This document shows, piece by piece, positions 24,231-38,900 of a stretch of DNA of 64,000 nt. Position numbers and translations under genes: made by a program. The notes beneath the pieces are model-generated. The model saw nothing but the letters and a program-made list of their open reading frames with translations. It was not told where the DNA came from and did no database searches. Every line of letters starts with the position of its first letter. The stretch's first letter is position 1. Source of the DNA: Viscum album (lineage: Eukaryota > Streptophyta > Magnoliopsida > Santalales > Viscaceae); the NCBI GenBank assembly GCA_963277665.1, contig OY728119.1, forward strand, positions 312,686,206 through 312,750,205. The letters are read 5' to 3'.

Positions 24231-26883
24231 TAAAAAGAGAAAAATTAATTTTTTTTGGAGGGGGTAAATGGGGTATTTATTTAATACCAATATCTAATTT
24301 TCTTCCCTGTTTATTTTATCCACATGTCTCTTGGGTTAAAGGGAATTGCATAACACAATTATACTTTTTTAAATATTATTTTTCTAGGATAAAATAGTTA
24401 CATAAAAATAATATAATTCCATATATTAAATATCATGTTTAATGATATTAAATTATTAAGTTAGGGGATAGATGATCAACGATATGCTTGATTTTATAAG
24501 TATAGTAAATCATGATTTGGGGGGTTGATTTATTTATGTAGGTGAAACTTCTCTTACCTTTTTCATTATTTTATTTTTTGTACTTTAGGTTGATTAATTA
24601 GATATTATTATTCATTATGGGAGTGATCATATTATATTTTATGTTTCCCATTCTTGATAGGGCTCTAAGACAAATTTTTCATATACCATTTTATATTATA
24701 TTTTTCGAGAAATACTTGACGAATATAAACCTACACGAATATTTATTGATATACTGTTAAAGTTATGAAATAAAAAAGTTACACTAGTATCCCATTTTAA
24801 ATTTGAGACCTAAAATTAAATTTAATATTTATTTTGTGTCCATATAATTCATGGATGAACTTGAATGGGTAGCTACATCACATGCCTATTTTATCCTTCT
24901 TACCCAACTCTTGGTATTTTCTGATTGTTGAAAATGAAATAATTTTGGGGGAAGAGGCCGTTACATGGAGTTAAAGGGATTATTGTCCTTAAATAATTGA
25001 AGACACGAGGAATTCACAATATTTACGGGGGAAGGTTCATAAATTATTTTTCATTATGCTTCATTTTTTACCATCTAAAAAAGGAAAAAAATAATAATTT
25101 TTGAAAGAATGAATAATTATTTTTGAAAAAATCATTGAAAATTTGTTTTGTTAAAAATATCATAAGAGGATGAATTTTTAATGATGCTTATTATCACGAT
25201 TTATTATCCTTGACATGGAAAATAATAGTGTTGGGTGATGTCATTTTTAGAGGAGGTATTTTTTTATATTTCTATAGTTTATCTTGCATGATGTTTTTGA
25301 GTTTAACATCCTTTTTAAACCTTTTTAAATTTTCACATCACTTACCTATCAACACTCAACGTCAAATTAATTTAATCTTGTAATGTAATTATCTATGATT
25401 AATGTTTATATTTTTATTTATGTGGTGTAGAATATATATTATTTGGAATCTTATATTTTGGATGCATGTACTCCAGGTATGAGCATAAATCTATTACACT
25501 GTACCATGAGTGATGCTAGATAAATTTTCAAGTGAGTTAGATCATAAATTGGATTTAATATTAATTATAAGTTGAAAATATTTTAATGGAATTTAATAAG
25601 GGTATAATAATTTCAAGGGGAAAATTAGAATACATGGTTATATAGATTTCTTGAAAAATGAGGAGTTGAAAAAATATCTCTTATATAACACTTGAAACAT
25701 TATTATTCATTGATAATATTTAGATGTTGTGGATTTTGATGTTTGAACATTGGTAATATGGGATTACTTTTTGATCAAGTCTATATTATATTCTTGAGGA
25801 AGGACATGGTATTAATTTTTGTGCGATTTTATAGATTCATTTAATAAATTTTTTTAGAAATAAGACTTTTATTGGCTAATACAAATTCTAACCTAATTAA
25901 ATGAGGTTTTAATGATTTTTCTTGAATTAGTTTTTTACATTAAAATTATATGATATTTGGGGGGAAAAATAAATGAAACTAAGAAGGTTTTTTTGAAGAA
26001 GGAATTATATATTTTGGACGAGAAAAAAAATTTCCTAGCCTTGGTCATTACCACAGGATTAGTCGACCGCCATAAGGTAGCGACCATGCTCAATAGTGGT
26101 GGTGGTCAGAACAATAATGGTTGGTAGGAGAATACCTAGAATGGGATAGTTCTAGGTAAATGGTAGACCCATGGTGTGTGGAAGAATCATGGAGGGGTGT
26201 TTGTAGTGTGGGTTTTCACTATAGGTGGAAATAATGGGGTGATGAGTGTTATGTATAATATAAAAGCATCAGTTTGAACGAAAGTTGATGTTGGAAAATT
26301 AATAAGAAATGTACTATTCAAGTTAAAAAATTCCATGAAATGAATTATGTTTCATCATTTTGAGGTCATAACTTTTACATGAACTATATTTTTCACATTG
26401 TTTCTACCAGTGTTGTGTCACACATAGAGAACCACCATTGTAGCTTGGGTGAATCTTGATCCTAATGATATTTTGTTGATGTGAATCGATATTTATTTTT
26501 AAGAATATATGAAATAAAATACATTAAAACCTTAATAATTATAGTTATTGCATGTATGAACCCTTATGATACATAAGATAAATACATATTGTGAGATAAA
26601 GAGTTATGCTGTGTGGAGGGATAATGGTGAATTCAACATTGAGTAATGCCAGTGATTCCAAATGAGTAATTTAAAGGGGGATAACATAGAATAAATTTTA
26701 CTTTATAATATTTTTATGGAGTAATATTATTCCATGATGATTTTATAATTTTTTTATTCCATGTTGAATTATCATGTAAAACCTATTGGTACTGCCTGAG
26801 GAGGTTCATGCCACAACTTTTGAGTTTATAGTTGTGGCCATGAATGAATGATAACATGGAGTTACTAGTAAAGGATATCATTA
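24231..26883. other. Unassigned DNA up to the Tekay nest
   Basis: This is probably more interior of the second Athila/Tat-type element, but no pol domain could be read. A moderately G+C-richer patch at about 26,035-26,240 includes TTAGTCGACCGCCATAAGG and several GGTGG repeats. No open frame of interest. Confidence 0.35.
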
Positions 26884-27390
26884 TGTTGACCCTATATTTT
26901 CATACATAGACACTACATTACTTTTTAATAACATTTAATACATTACACAAACATACTCCCAAAGACCGTTTTACTTTAGTGCCTTTGGAAACATGGAAAC
27001 CAAAAAATGGTACAAAATTGAGATACATTATCTCTTATTAGGTTATCCATGACTATAAAACTTCTTAGAAACATCATAATAGATATATATCTTTATAAAT
27101 AATGGGTTCAAGATATGAAAAGGGGTGACCTTATATTCTTCGTAAGGGTAAGAAAGCGATATATGTAAGCATACTCATGATCATAAGGGTATTATAACAT
27201 GATCATAATATTAGAAGACAATTCCATGAATATCAAATATCATAATCAAGTGTTACGACATAAATATTTACAGTTCATAAGACATGAACCATAAGGGAAT
27301 CAAGAGCATAATCTATGAAAAATTACATAGGAATACAAAATGGAGTTGTATCATACAAATAAGCATATAAAATATTTCCATCATAGTGAA

Positions 27391-27515
27391 GACTAAATTC
27401 CAAGGCCATATTAGAGGAATTGGTTTACTTCCCATACTGAATTGGTAGTAATGGTTCACTCACATGACCATCTTAGTATTTGAGGTTCACTCCCAAGACC
27501 ATCTTAGCAGAAACA
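27391..27515. repeat. 31-bp tandem repeats, four units
   Basis: Anchors GGTTTACTT, GGTTCACTC and GGTTCACTC fall at 27,422, 27,453 and 27,484, an exact 31-bp period, with a more diverged unit before them. Each unit contains a CCATCTTAG- or CCATATTAG-like core. The same array occurs at 46,934-47,050 in the other LTR and, diverged, at 62,820-62,935. Confidence 0.75.
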
Positions 27516-29159
27516 GTCCATTACTGATCCAATTTCACCACTATTCTAGCCATTTTAATCTTCCAAGATATAAATATTAACCCAATGAATTAGAGGGAGA
27601 TATAAGTCCCACCCATCACATAATTAAATCATGCATACATCTACTAGAAAATCATAAAAAATCATATCATAACCCATTAAATGATATGTTTATCCTAAAA
27701 ATGTAAAAATTTCATAACCTATAAAAAGATATGTGTTTAATAATCATTTCATCAAAATCATAGACCATGAAAAGAAGTTTTATTCATAATCATATAACCC
27801 ACAAAATAAATATTGGTTTCATAAATCATTTAAACCATGGAATAAAAATGAGTTTCATAAATATCATTCCATAAAAACATAAACCATTCAAGGAAATAAT
27901 ATGAATGGAACCCTTGGATAATTTCCCCACAAAGGGATGAGTAACACCAATGGATATCATCATAGATGGAAGAAAATTTGAAATATCATTTTAAAAATCA
28001 TTTCGTGAATAAAATATCATGTATTCATTGAAAACTTCTATTCAAAAGCATTAAACTTTTTGAAAAAAACATTTATTTGAAAATTGGTATGAAAATTTAT
28101 TAAAGAATCTTGGAAAATTCTTGAAATATTTTTTATTTTAAAATAAAATAAAAATATCATTGAAATTTTATTGAAAACATTTTTATAAAAATGGGTTTGG
28201 ATGGGAAAAAACTTCCGACCAATGGGATAAATAAAGTTTGTTTTTATTAAAAACATTTCTTTAATTATCTTGAGTAAAAAAGTGTGAAAAAATGGTAACA
28301 ATATATCATGATATCATGAAAAACCATAGGAGAAGAAAATTCAAGATAGTTAATGGGATATGGATTAAAATATTTTATCAATGGAAGCATAATCGTGAAC
28401 AATCCCAATAATGTTGAGAATTTAGCAATAAACTATTACCACTTCGATAACATTGAATAATAATATCAACGAGATAACCATATTAAAATAATCTTAAAAT
28501 ATAATTAAAATAATGATATTCATGATAAAACATTTCAATTGGTAGTATATACACCTCATAAAAGAATATAGGTTTATAATAAAACATATATTCTAGAGAA
28601 TGCAAATTGAGACAAAATTACCTTACTAATTTGGTAACTTTTGAACTGTAAAACCCCTTGAAATAGAGTTCATAAAATTGATATGTAAATAACCATAAAT
28701 TTAAGTATAATAGTCCTATAATACATTTATGGGAAGTAAATACACTCCACAAAATAAACAAGTTGATAATATGGAATATAACTCACAGATATAGAAGGTG
28801 TGATGAAATTCTATTACCACATGTGTTGAATCTCATCGTACTCACTAAATCCTCATGTATAATAAATATAAGTTTGTTATGAATCCATAAAAAATATATA
28901 TTCATATATATAATTCCATATATGATTTACTTATGACTCTATATTTCTATTTTATTAACAATTCCCTATTAATGTTACGTTTCAGATAATAACTACTTTT
29001 TTTTCCTACATGTTTGGACTTTTCATTATTATTCATCTTGATTAAATCATGATTTTACTTATTTATAGAATGTAAAAAGTGATATAAACATAATACATAT
29101 TATTTATAAACATATTTATATTAATATACAAATGACAGTAATAAGGAATATATTACACC

Positions 29160-29600
29160 ATTTATAGTGACTGTAGGTCGTACGTACAGATGAAAGATGT
29201 TTTTATCTTCTTGTCATATTTTTTAAATAAAGACAATTAAATGATATATATATATATATATTATAACCCCATTAGTATTATTATTTAATATATATCCCAT
29301 ATTTATATTAAAAACATATTTTATATATTCCATGTAAATAATGAACAAATCACATCCTTTTGAGGAGCCGGTAGTCCCCACATCCACAAATGATGTTATC
29401 AGATTCAAAAAAATGGAAATAATAATGGTGTATGTTTTATAATAATTCTAGAATCATTAATAAATCCTAAATATACTATATATAATAAAAAATAGTAATT
29501 CTAGCATTATTACAAATCTTAAAAGGAGGTAATGGAAGAACGAATGACATCGATTCACGAGGCGGTAATCCCCCATAAAGACAAATGATGATTGCATATC
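29160..29600. repeat. ~185-bp tandem units within LTR
   Basis: CpG-bearing cores near 29,178 (GTCGTACGTACAGATG), 29,355 (GGAGCCGGTAGTCCCCACATC) and 29,545 (CGATTCACGAGGCGGTAATC) recur every 175-190 bp. The same trio occurs in the partner LTR at 48,690-49,130 and, inverted, in both LTRs of the nested element. Confidence 0.6.
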
Positions 29601-29920
29601 CCATTTGATTGATGTGTGTGTGAGTTTTGGTCATACAATTTATATAACAACATTTAAGTATTTTTAGTATACTTAGGGTATTATATAAGAATAGAATAAG
29701 AAGAATTGTGGTGGGGGTGGAGAATGGAATAAAAAAAAAGTTCTTATTGAAGGATGTTACCTATTCTTTGGGAAACTCATTTTGGATGGCACCAATGGTA
29801 TTCCTTGGTTTGATTTATTCCCAAAATGAGGCCTCTAGGATAGAGGTAGGGAAGTTGAATAGATATTTGTAAAGAATATGGTTGATGGATTGAGAGGTGT
29901 GAATAAGTGGGGGGGGAGTG

Positions 29921-29930
29921 CCCTTTTATA
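29921..29930 (-). promoter_or_regulatory. LTR TATA box, minus strand
   Basis: The minus strand reads CACTATAAAAGGGCAC. The partner LTR has CACTATAAAGGCAAAC at the same alignment position (49,457-49,464). Both lie about 1.1 kb from the LTR start once the nested insert is removed. Confidence 0.6.
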
Positions 29931-29990
29931 GTGGAAGAGGAGTGAAATTATTGAAAAAACATTAAACACTTTTTATATCCATACCTTAAA

Positions 29991-29995
29991 TCATG
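29991..29995. repeat. Target-site duplication TCATG (left copy)
   Basis: TCATG precedes the left LTR of the nested element and is repeated exactly at 40,391-40,395 after its right LTR. Both lie at the point where the outer LTR alignment is interrupted; the intact partner LTR reads TCATT at the corresponding place. Confidence 0.85.
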
Positions 29996-31897
29996 TTTAA
30001 CATTTTTAATTTTTTTAATGGAAAAACATTGGTCGATAACATACATGATACCCCACATCATGTGTAAATGAACAATTAAATGATATTATTTAAATGTTAC
30101 TATTATAACATAGTTGTTAGAATGGAGGGATTGAATAGTATTAATTTAATTATGAAAATATGGTTTACACATGTATATATAATAAATTATTTTACCAATT
30201 AATTATAAATTATTGTAAAACCCTTTATAATATAAATAAAAATGTTTTTTCTAAAAAAATATTTAAATGTGTACAAGTGTGTTTATAAAATAAAAAAATC
30301 ACTCTGGATTTTATTAATGAAATATATATATAATATATTTAATATAAATTTTAACATTCATATTATGTGTTTACTAGATATGACATAATATCAAATCGAA
30401 TTTCATGGATAAAAAATTATTTTTAAAGGGAAATTTGACTTATTTTAATGGAACAATAATTTTAAATCTAGTTTATTAGAATTTAATAAATTAAAGTTCA
30501 AAAAAAAAATTCTTATTTTAAAAAGTATTATAAAAACTAAATTTTGTTTATTTTTTGGTATTTTTCTTATAAGATTCATTTTTAATAAATAGTGAAAAAT
30601 ATATTTTTTTAATTGAAAACAACTTTTTCATCAAAAATAATTTATTGAGAAAAATTATATATTTCAATAGTTTTTAAAAATAATTAAATATTGTTTTTAT
30701 CATTTAATCAATTTTAGGTAATTAGAATCAATTTAAATTTGAAATTGGATATAAAAAATATGTGATATTTTGAACATTTATACCTTAAAATTCTGTTTTA
30801 TCATTCTATCAAGGGGATTAGATTTTAATTATGTTTTTAAAATTTTATGTTTTAAATTTCTAAAAATGGATTCCATAATTGGAATCATAATTTCCAAATT
30901 ATGTAAATATGACCCACTTATTTTTGGACATTATGAATAGTAACATATGTAATTTTTTTATTAACATGGTTAAAGGTAAATCAAGTAATTAAGGGTAATA
31001 AAAATATTATAAATGTTATAAAATTACCCAAAAGTTGTCCTAATTTAATTGGATGAGTGTTTTTAGAAAAATATCATAATTGGGATGAAATTATGACCTT
31101 TTTAATTCACTTGGATGGGAGTATGGAATTTATAATATCATATTCAAAAGAAAAGTCAATTTTGTCACACCTAATTTTAATAAGTGAAATATTTTTAATA
31201 TGGGGGTTATAAAAGGGGACTATTCGAATATAAAAATTATTTTTAAATAATGTTTTTTTTATATTTATCATGATAATTTATTTTTAATTTTTAGGAAATA
31301 AATAAATAAATGAAAGTCTTATTCAATGATGATGCATAAATATTTTAATTAATCGAAATATCTAATAATTGATAATAAAAATACTAAAAAAATATAATTT
31401 TATATAATGTATGTTATATATTAATTTTATGGATTAAATTTTAATTTTAGGGATTGTTTAATAGAGTTTGTTGAAGATATAAATTTGTTATGATATTTTT
31501 AAAAAGTCAAATAATGAAAAGAGAAATTATTGATATTTTTAAAAATATTAATTTATTAAATGATATAATATTAATAAAAATATAAACGTCATCCAACTAA
31601 TTTGGAAAATTCCCAAAATTTTATCAATAACACTTTTATAGACCTTTTAGAATTTTATCGAAATTTTATTAACGTTCAAAGTTTAAATTACAACATATCA
31701 TAGAAAGAGTTAAAAGGGTTAAAAAAATTGAAGGATTAAAGAAAATCCAAAAGTGTCTAATTTTCTTTTTATGAATTTATTTAGACCAGAAATAATCATA
31801 TATTGGAAATAAATCACTTTAGAACCATTTTTAATGGAAAAGTAATTTATTTTAATATAATATTTTGAAGTATTCCAATAGTGCCCCACCCCTCTCC

Positions 31898-31906
31898 TAT
31901 AAAAAT
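31898..31906 (+). promoter_or_regulatory. LTR TATA box, nested element 5' LTR
   Basis: CCTCTCCTATAAAAATACACCC lies about 1.9 kb into the LTR after a C-rich stretch. The 3' LTR has CCTCTCCTTTAAAAGG at 37,905-37,920, where the box is degraded to TTTAAAAG. No other TATA-like motif in this part is preceded by the same C-rich block. Confidence 0.55.
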
Positions 31907-32239
31907 ACACCCATTATTCTCTTTACATCCCACATAAAAACCTATTTTGTTCCAGAAATATATACCGAAATCCCTTACTAGAATTCCTAGATAGATTATA
32001 TTGGAATTATTTTTGGCATAACACCCTCTTTACAGGTGTTAAGGTGTCTATGATAGGATATCATCAGAGGAAGAGGTATCATTTCTAATCAAGTATTTTT
32101 GTACAATATCTTCTTCCACTTCATGAAAATATTCCTCAACCATGATGAAATAATAAATCTAGTATATAAAATATAATATGATGTTATTATTTTAATATCA
32201 CCACCTAAATCCATCTCTACTTCCAAAAAATGGTAAAAT

Positions 32240-32840
32240 AATAATCCTTTGTGTGTACGACAAACTACCATCTTGCGAACCGATATAATTCCTTTTCCAT
32301 CATCGTCTCTCACGATTGGTTATAAATATGCAATTAAAATTTTTATATTATATTAATGACATATTTATCAATATTAAAGAATAATATATCATAAAATTTC
32401 TAACCTTTCTATGCACAGAAAAATGACAACATCGTTCGTGGGTACGTGTGAATTATCACCTTCACAAAGTGATGTGATTTGTTATTCATCACTATGGAAC
32501 ATGAATGATATATAAATGTATATTTAAATTATTAATATAATATTAATGATATTATTATAATTATAGAAATATAAATAATACTTACCTTCTTTCCATAATG
32601 ATCATTTAAAATGAAAGCGTTACCCAAGCATACGTATGACCTACCGTCTCCATGACTACATCATTGTTCATTTTTTCAAACCATACATAATATTTTTATT
32701 TAAAAGTATAATTGATGTAGAAAAGTGATTTTTATGGCATAAATTATATTCTAGAGATGATAGACGTATGAACACTTTTATTATTGACATCATACCAATT
32801 TGTTTTGGACTCATGTATCGATTATTGTCAAAACATCCGA
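32240..32840. repeat. ~185-bp tandem units in nested 5' LTR
   Basis: Cores centre near 32,255 (TGTGTGTACGACAAACTACC), 32,433 (CATCGTTCGTGGGTACGTG) and 32,618 (GCGTTACCCAAGCATACGTA), with a weaker fourth near 32,765. Each is followed after 30-40 bp by a CATCATTG- or GTGATGTG-like block. Spacing is about 180-185 bp. The matching array in the 3' LTR lies at 38,255-38,830. Confidence 0.6.
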
Positions 32841-34363
32841 TGTGAGATTAAATAATTAATTAATTGTTATAACATGAAAATAAGTTTTATATTAGGAATA
32901 ATGATGTTTAGAAAGGATATAACGAAAATAAATAACAAAACTATGTTTATTATTCAGTATGATAAAAAACATACCTAATGAATCAGACTCAAGGAAAGGG
33001 ATTCTGTCTCAATCTCCTTTCAATGAGGCATGTATTAATTAAATACACCATTATTATTTTATAAGGTGTATATAAAATCCATTTTAAATTTGATATCAAC
33101 ATTTTATCTATAATAATATTATTTTTTTAAAAATTTATTCTTTCATGAAACTAATTATTTAAATGTTCAAAGTGATATAGGACGCTTTGAATGTTTAAAT
33201 ACTTAATTGTCAAATCATTTTCTCCATATAAATATTCTTGATAGTATTTTACATATTTATTATATGGATATAAAAATATTTTAAAGGAAATGTTAACTAT
33301 ATTTTTATTTTTATTCAAATGTTTTCAAAATCAGCCGTTTTATGTGTTTTATATGGAATGTTTTGTCAAGAGAAAAAAATGTTCTTTTTAACATGCATGA
33401 TGACAACAAATTCCGTACATCCATGAACATTATTTAATGTTTGAATTCCTCTATATGTCATCCTTGTTTTAAATGAAACATAAACCAATATTTTAATTTT
33501 ATGGGGATTATTTTATTAAAATGGGGTTTTAAAATAGGTTTATTATTTCTATAACATGAAATATTTTTCTTATGAGTGAAAAATTAAATTTTAAGAGTGA
33601 TATGTTGAAAATTATTAGCTTTTAGAGGATATAATTTTATAATGGTACTTGTTCCATTGACATTGGTTACATGAAATACCAAGGAAGTGTTGTTCAATGA
33701 TAAACAAAGGAACAATTCTTATGTTATAAACTCTAATTCATTAGGTATAGAAGTCATTTGTATGGATATTCCCTTTATAAGAGTGACATGTATGGAAGTA
33801 GAATGCATGATAATTCAATTTATAAGAGTGAAAATTATAATTATTTCACAAGTTATCTTTTTGAATTTTATATTCTTGTTAGGGTTTTACAGTAATCTTG
33901 TGACTACAAAAAAGGTACGAAATGCGTTTATTTTGAAAGTAAAGTATTAACTACTTATTAATAGTGAAAATTATTAGTTAATGATAATGTTTTCATGGGT
34001 TTTAAATTTTATCAATAGACTAATGGTTTTATTATTTTTATATACCTTAATGATACTTTTGTTCTCATCCCAATTTTTTTAATGTTTTTATATAACTAAA
34101 GGATAATTAAGTATTTGTATATTTCATGTTGAATTTCATGAAGTGTTTTCATAAAATTGACCAGTTTTTATTTTAAAATTTTATGAATATGGAAAATTGA
34201 TAGTTTTCATAAGTTTACACTTTTTATTACTATTGTTTTGTTATGTATTTATTACGAAGTAATTCTTTAATGCTCTAAACCTGAAAATTTCTTCAATGTG
34301 AAATAAATTAAAAAAATTTACTTAACTCAATATTATGTAATGTTTTAAGGATGATTCCTTATA

Positions 34364-35942
34364 GTTGGTCTCAAAGGAAAGGTTTAGACAGATTTAGAGT
34401 TTAGGATGTTTTCAAAAGATCTAGGGATATGATCATGAGTTTATAATTTTAAGGTTTATCAAAGGTTTAATGTCTTAAAAACCCTTTTATATTGTTATGT
34501 TATGAAATTTTAATGTTGATTATGGTTTTTTCGGAGACATTAATGTTTGAGTTAAATATTGGTTTTTAAATTTTGGGATCAAAAATCAAAGGTATTTGAT
34601 TGAATTTGAGGTTAAAAAATTCTACGGTTATTTTTAGGTGTTTATCATATTTTAGGAATGTCATAATAATTATATACTCTTATAAAAAGGAAATCACATA
34701 GGATGAATGAAAACTCATCATGGCCACAAGGAAGGGGAACTAAACCCCCCACCGAAGGATGATACAAGTGCTTCACCTACCACTGACCTACATGAATTCC
34801 TAGTTTGTTTGCATTTTTTTAGTTAAATGTTTATATAGATGGAGAATATGTTGATTATGTTAATTTGTTTTATTATTTTTCATATTGGGAAATGATTTGG
34901 AGATTAAATGAATAATGCTATTTTGATAGATTTTCAGTATTGTGGATATCCTATAAGACTAAGGTAAAGAAAATATTATACAGAATAATGGTTCAATTAT
35001 ATTTTGGAGTCTAATATGTTTTTATTGTTACCATATGATGATTCATGTTATTTATGGAAATGTTTTTCATAACTTGGAGACTATGTGATTTAGGTAGTTA
35101 GATTTTGGGTTTGATACATTAAGAATAATTGTTGTAATTTGGGAGACTATGTTATTAAGTCCTTGAAGATTTTGGGTTTCAATTTTATTCTCAAATTGTT
35201 TTGAGGAAAGATAGTTATTTTCTGAATGATTTCTATTTAATTCTGGGTATTAATCTCAAAAATTGGAGATTTAAATAGTTTTACATTAGATAATGTTTTA
35301 TACTTTTTGGGGTATAATATTATATTATCTTAACCTTTTTGGTTCCTTAATTTTTCAATATAATATAAATAGATAGTTAATATTTTTTGGATTATGTGAT
35401 TCTTTAGAAGCTAATTCTAGTGATTTAGGCATGAAAAATTCATATTGAATACAAATCATTTAGAAAAAAATATGAGTTTGTGGTGGAATTTTATTAATCG
35501 ATGAATCTATAATTTTCAAATAAGTATATTTAAAAATAATCGTAGTCGAAGTAGTAAAATAATTCTTGAACTCTATGAAAAATATTTTGAATCAAAACAA
35601 CATTTGATTACTTTTATTTTTAAGAAATCAATGAATTTTTTAAGCCTTAAAAGATTTATCGTTTTGTGATTGCTAACATTCTTATGGTCATGTTCACAAT
35701 CACTCTCCATAAGAATTTGGTAGTTTCTTTTCTCTTACATGTCCATTATTTCTTACATGGAACCTTCATTTGTGTTATCTCAGGTGACCTTCCAACTTCC
35801 CCTTCTTTCATTTAAAGTGTATGTGTTATTAATACGTTTTCTAATATGGTATTTTGATAAAGGTTTTTTTGAAAAGTCATAAATTAATTACTGACCTTGA
35901 ATTCAAAATTAAAGGGACACAATTTCCAAAATTAGGTGAGAA
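34364..35942 (+). other. Interior of nested element (no pol)
   Basis: The interior starts with GT and then TGGTCTCAAAGG (34,366-34,377), a 9-of-12 match to the tRNA-iMet primer site TGGTATCAGAGC. A short frame at about 34,702-34,810 reads MKTHHGHKEGELNPPPKDDT and continues to TTDLHEF, resembling the Pro-rich N-terminus of chromovirus gag, then ends. Downstream there are several GGAGACTATGTGATT-like words near 35,077 and 35,141 but no coding match. The end, TTAGGTGAGAA, is a decayed purine tract against the 3' LTR. The likely history is an internal deletion removing most of gag and all of pol. Confidence 0.7.
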
Positions 35943-38900
35943 TGTAACATCCCACATTTTTTTGAAGGAAAGACTATGTTCGATAACATACATGACAGAA
36001 CACATCATGTTTAAATGAAAAATTAAATCTTATTATTGAAATATTAGAATTATAACATAGTATTTATAATAGAGGGAATAAACTGTATTAAAAAAAATTA
36101 TGAAAATATAGTTTTCACATTTATATATAATGAATTCTTGGACCAATTAATTATAAATGAATGTAAACCCCTTTGTAAAGTAAAATAAAATATTTTTTTT
36201 GAAAAAATTCTCAAATATTCAAAAGTGTGTTTTCAAAATAATAAAGTCAATATTATTGGATTATATTTTTTAAATAACTAAATAAATAAATATAATATAA
36301 TATAACTTTTAACATTCATCATATGTGTTTTATAGACATGACATAAGAACAAATACAATTTTACGGATAAATGAAGTATATTCTAAAAAAGGCGTATTTT
36401 CCTCCTTTTGATGGTGCACTTATTTTTAATCACATTTATGACACATTCATAAAGTATTTTTGATAAAAATAAACTAATTATTTGAAATTAGAGTATTAAA
36501 TGTTTCTTTGGTATCGTTTGTTTTTAGTTTTCTGATAACATTTATTTTTTGATAAATAGTGAAAAAATATTGCATTTTTAATTCAAAACATCTTTTTAAT
36601 TAAAATAACTTATAAAGTTAAATTATATATTTGAATGGTTTTAAAGTAAAATTAGATCATGATGTCATTATTTAATCAAATTTAGGTCATTGGAATGAAT
36701 CTCACTTTGACATTGGATATAAAAACTTTGTGAACTTCTGAACGTTTTACTTTACCAACATAAAATATATTTATTAAAGCACATTTATGGAAAAAGTTAG
36801 AAACCATCCAGGTTCAAAAACATGCAATCAAAAAAATTCATAAGTAGTGGAATAATCTTTGAACTGAATTCCATATTTGGAATTATATGGTCCAAATTAT
36901 TTAAATATGCCTGTTTTCTTTTTAGACATTATGAGTAGTGACTTTACTAATTGTTTATTAACACGGTTAATGGTAAATCATGTAATAAATGTTAAAAATA
37001 ATATTATAAATATTCTAAAATTAACCTAAAACATGTGTTAATTTAAATGGAACAGTATTTTTGGACCAAAATAATATTTGATTAGAAATTATGTCCATTG
37101 GATGCCAGTTGGATTCTAGTTTTACATTTATAATATGATATTCAAAAGAAAAGTCAATTTTATCACACTTTTATTTTTAAAAAGTGAAATATTTTTAATA
37201 TGGGGTTATAAAGAGAATCACTTTGACTATAGATATTATCATGAAAGATAAATTTCTTACCTTTATCATGATTGTTAATTATTAATTTTTAGGAAATAAC
37301 TAATTAAATTAATATATTGTAATGAAATAATGGAGAAATTATTTAATTAATGGAAATATCAAATAAATGATATTAAAAATTAAGAAATAAATATAATTTT
37401 ATATAATTGAGGTCATACAAAAATTTTCATGGATTAATTTGACATATTAGGAAATATTTAATTTATATTTTTTATGATTTAAATTTTTATGATATTTATA
37501 AAAAGTAAAATAATGATTAGTGTCACAATTGACATAATGATATTCTAAAATAAATAATATTTTATTAATTGATATAATATTCAGAAAAATTTAATATTTA
37601 GACACATAATGTGGATATGTCATAAATTTTTTTCAATAACTGATTAACTGGTTGTTTGGACGTTTATAATATTTATATTAATCCTCAAAGTGAAAATTAG
37701 ATGGTATTAAGGTAAGTGTTAAAAGGGTTAAAACAAAAAGATATGGATTAAAAAGCACTAAAATCTTATCTAATTTTCATTGGAATAATTTCTTTCAACC
37801 CAAAATAATTCTATATTTGATAAATATTTTATTTTACTCATTTTGGAATAGAAAATTAATTTATTTTAATTTAATATTTTCAATATTTCTAAGAGTTCCC
37901 CTCCCCTCTCCTTTAAAAGGGAACCTGTTATTATCTGTTTTTTACACTTTAAAAAACCTATTTTGTAAAGCCACACACAGACCAAATATATTCTTTGATT
38001 CCCTTTATATACTTTAGTGTCATTAGGTTAGGCAAGACACTCTTCTTAGAGGTGTTAAGGAGTTAATGAATGGAGATCATCTGAGGAAGAAGTATCATTT
38101 TTAATTAAGTATTTCGGTATTATTTCTTATTCAAATTCCTTAAAATATTCCTATGAAATGATGAAATAATTAATCTAATATCCTCAATATAATGAGATTT
38201 TAGGATGTCAATATAATAACCCAAATACATGTCCACTTCCATCAAATGAGTAAAGAATAATTGTTTATGTGTAGGAGTAAGTACCGAATCTCAAGCTAAT
38301 ATAATTCATTTTCTATCACTGTCTCTCAAGAATAGTTATAATGAAGGAATTAAAGCTTTTAGATTATAATAATTAAATATTTAACATTATGAAATAATAA
38401 TATATCATTTACATTATAAAAATTCCACACACATAAAAATGATAACATCGTTTATGTGTACACATGAACAATCACCTCCACGAAGCGATGTTATTCATTT
38501 TTATCATCACATCACATGAATGATTTATGTAAGTATATTTAAATTTTTTATAAAATATTAAATATATTATGATTAATCTAGAATGATAAATAATACTAAC
38601 TATCTTTCCATAATGATCTTTGAAAAATGAAAGCATTACTCATGGGTACGTACAACCTATAGTCTTTATGATTATATCATTGTTGATTTTTCATAAGAAT
38701 ACATATATGATTTGACTTAAAAGTATAATTTATGTTTAGAAGGGATTATTATATCATTAATATTATTTTTTAGATTATGGACTTATGAACACTTTGACTA
38801 TGGACATCATACTAAATTCACTTTGGTCTAATGTACTGACTATCGTCAAAACGTCCAAAGTGAACTTAAATAATTAGGAAATTGTTATAACATGATAATA

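Larger units (their letters stand above)
26884..29990 (-). repeat. 3' LTR, distal part (outer Tekay element)
   Basis: It aligns directly with 46,424-49,505. The left edge is fixed by a gap-free match of the first 48 bases (TGTTGACCCTATATTTTCAT against TATAGAACCTCAATTATCAT). The right edge is the insertion site of the nested element. It contains 31-bp repeats (27,391-27,515), ~185-bp repeat units (29,160-29,600) and a minus-strand TATA box (29,921-29,930). Confidence 0.85.
29996..34363 (+). repeat. 5' LTR of nested element
   Basis: It starts TTTAACATTTTT (TGTAACATCCCA in the partner) and ends CCTTATA, two bases before the primer site. It aligns along its length with 35,943-40,390. Internal features are a TATA box at 31,898, ~185-bp units at 32,240-32,840 and a doublet of the TATAAGAGTGA motif at 33,770-33,830. 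Confidence 0.85.

Noticed and set aside
27391..27515. CRISPR-like array.
   Set aside because: The 31-bp units are contiguous tandem repeats with no spacers, in a plant LTR.
35073..35160. A tandem repeat of GGAGACTATGTGATT-like words in the nested element interior.
   Set aside because: Only two clear occurrences 64 bp apart; the others are too diverged to call a repeat.
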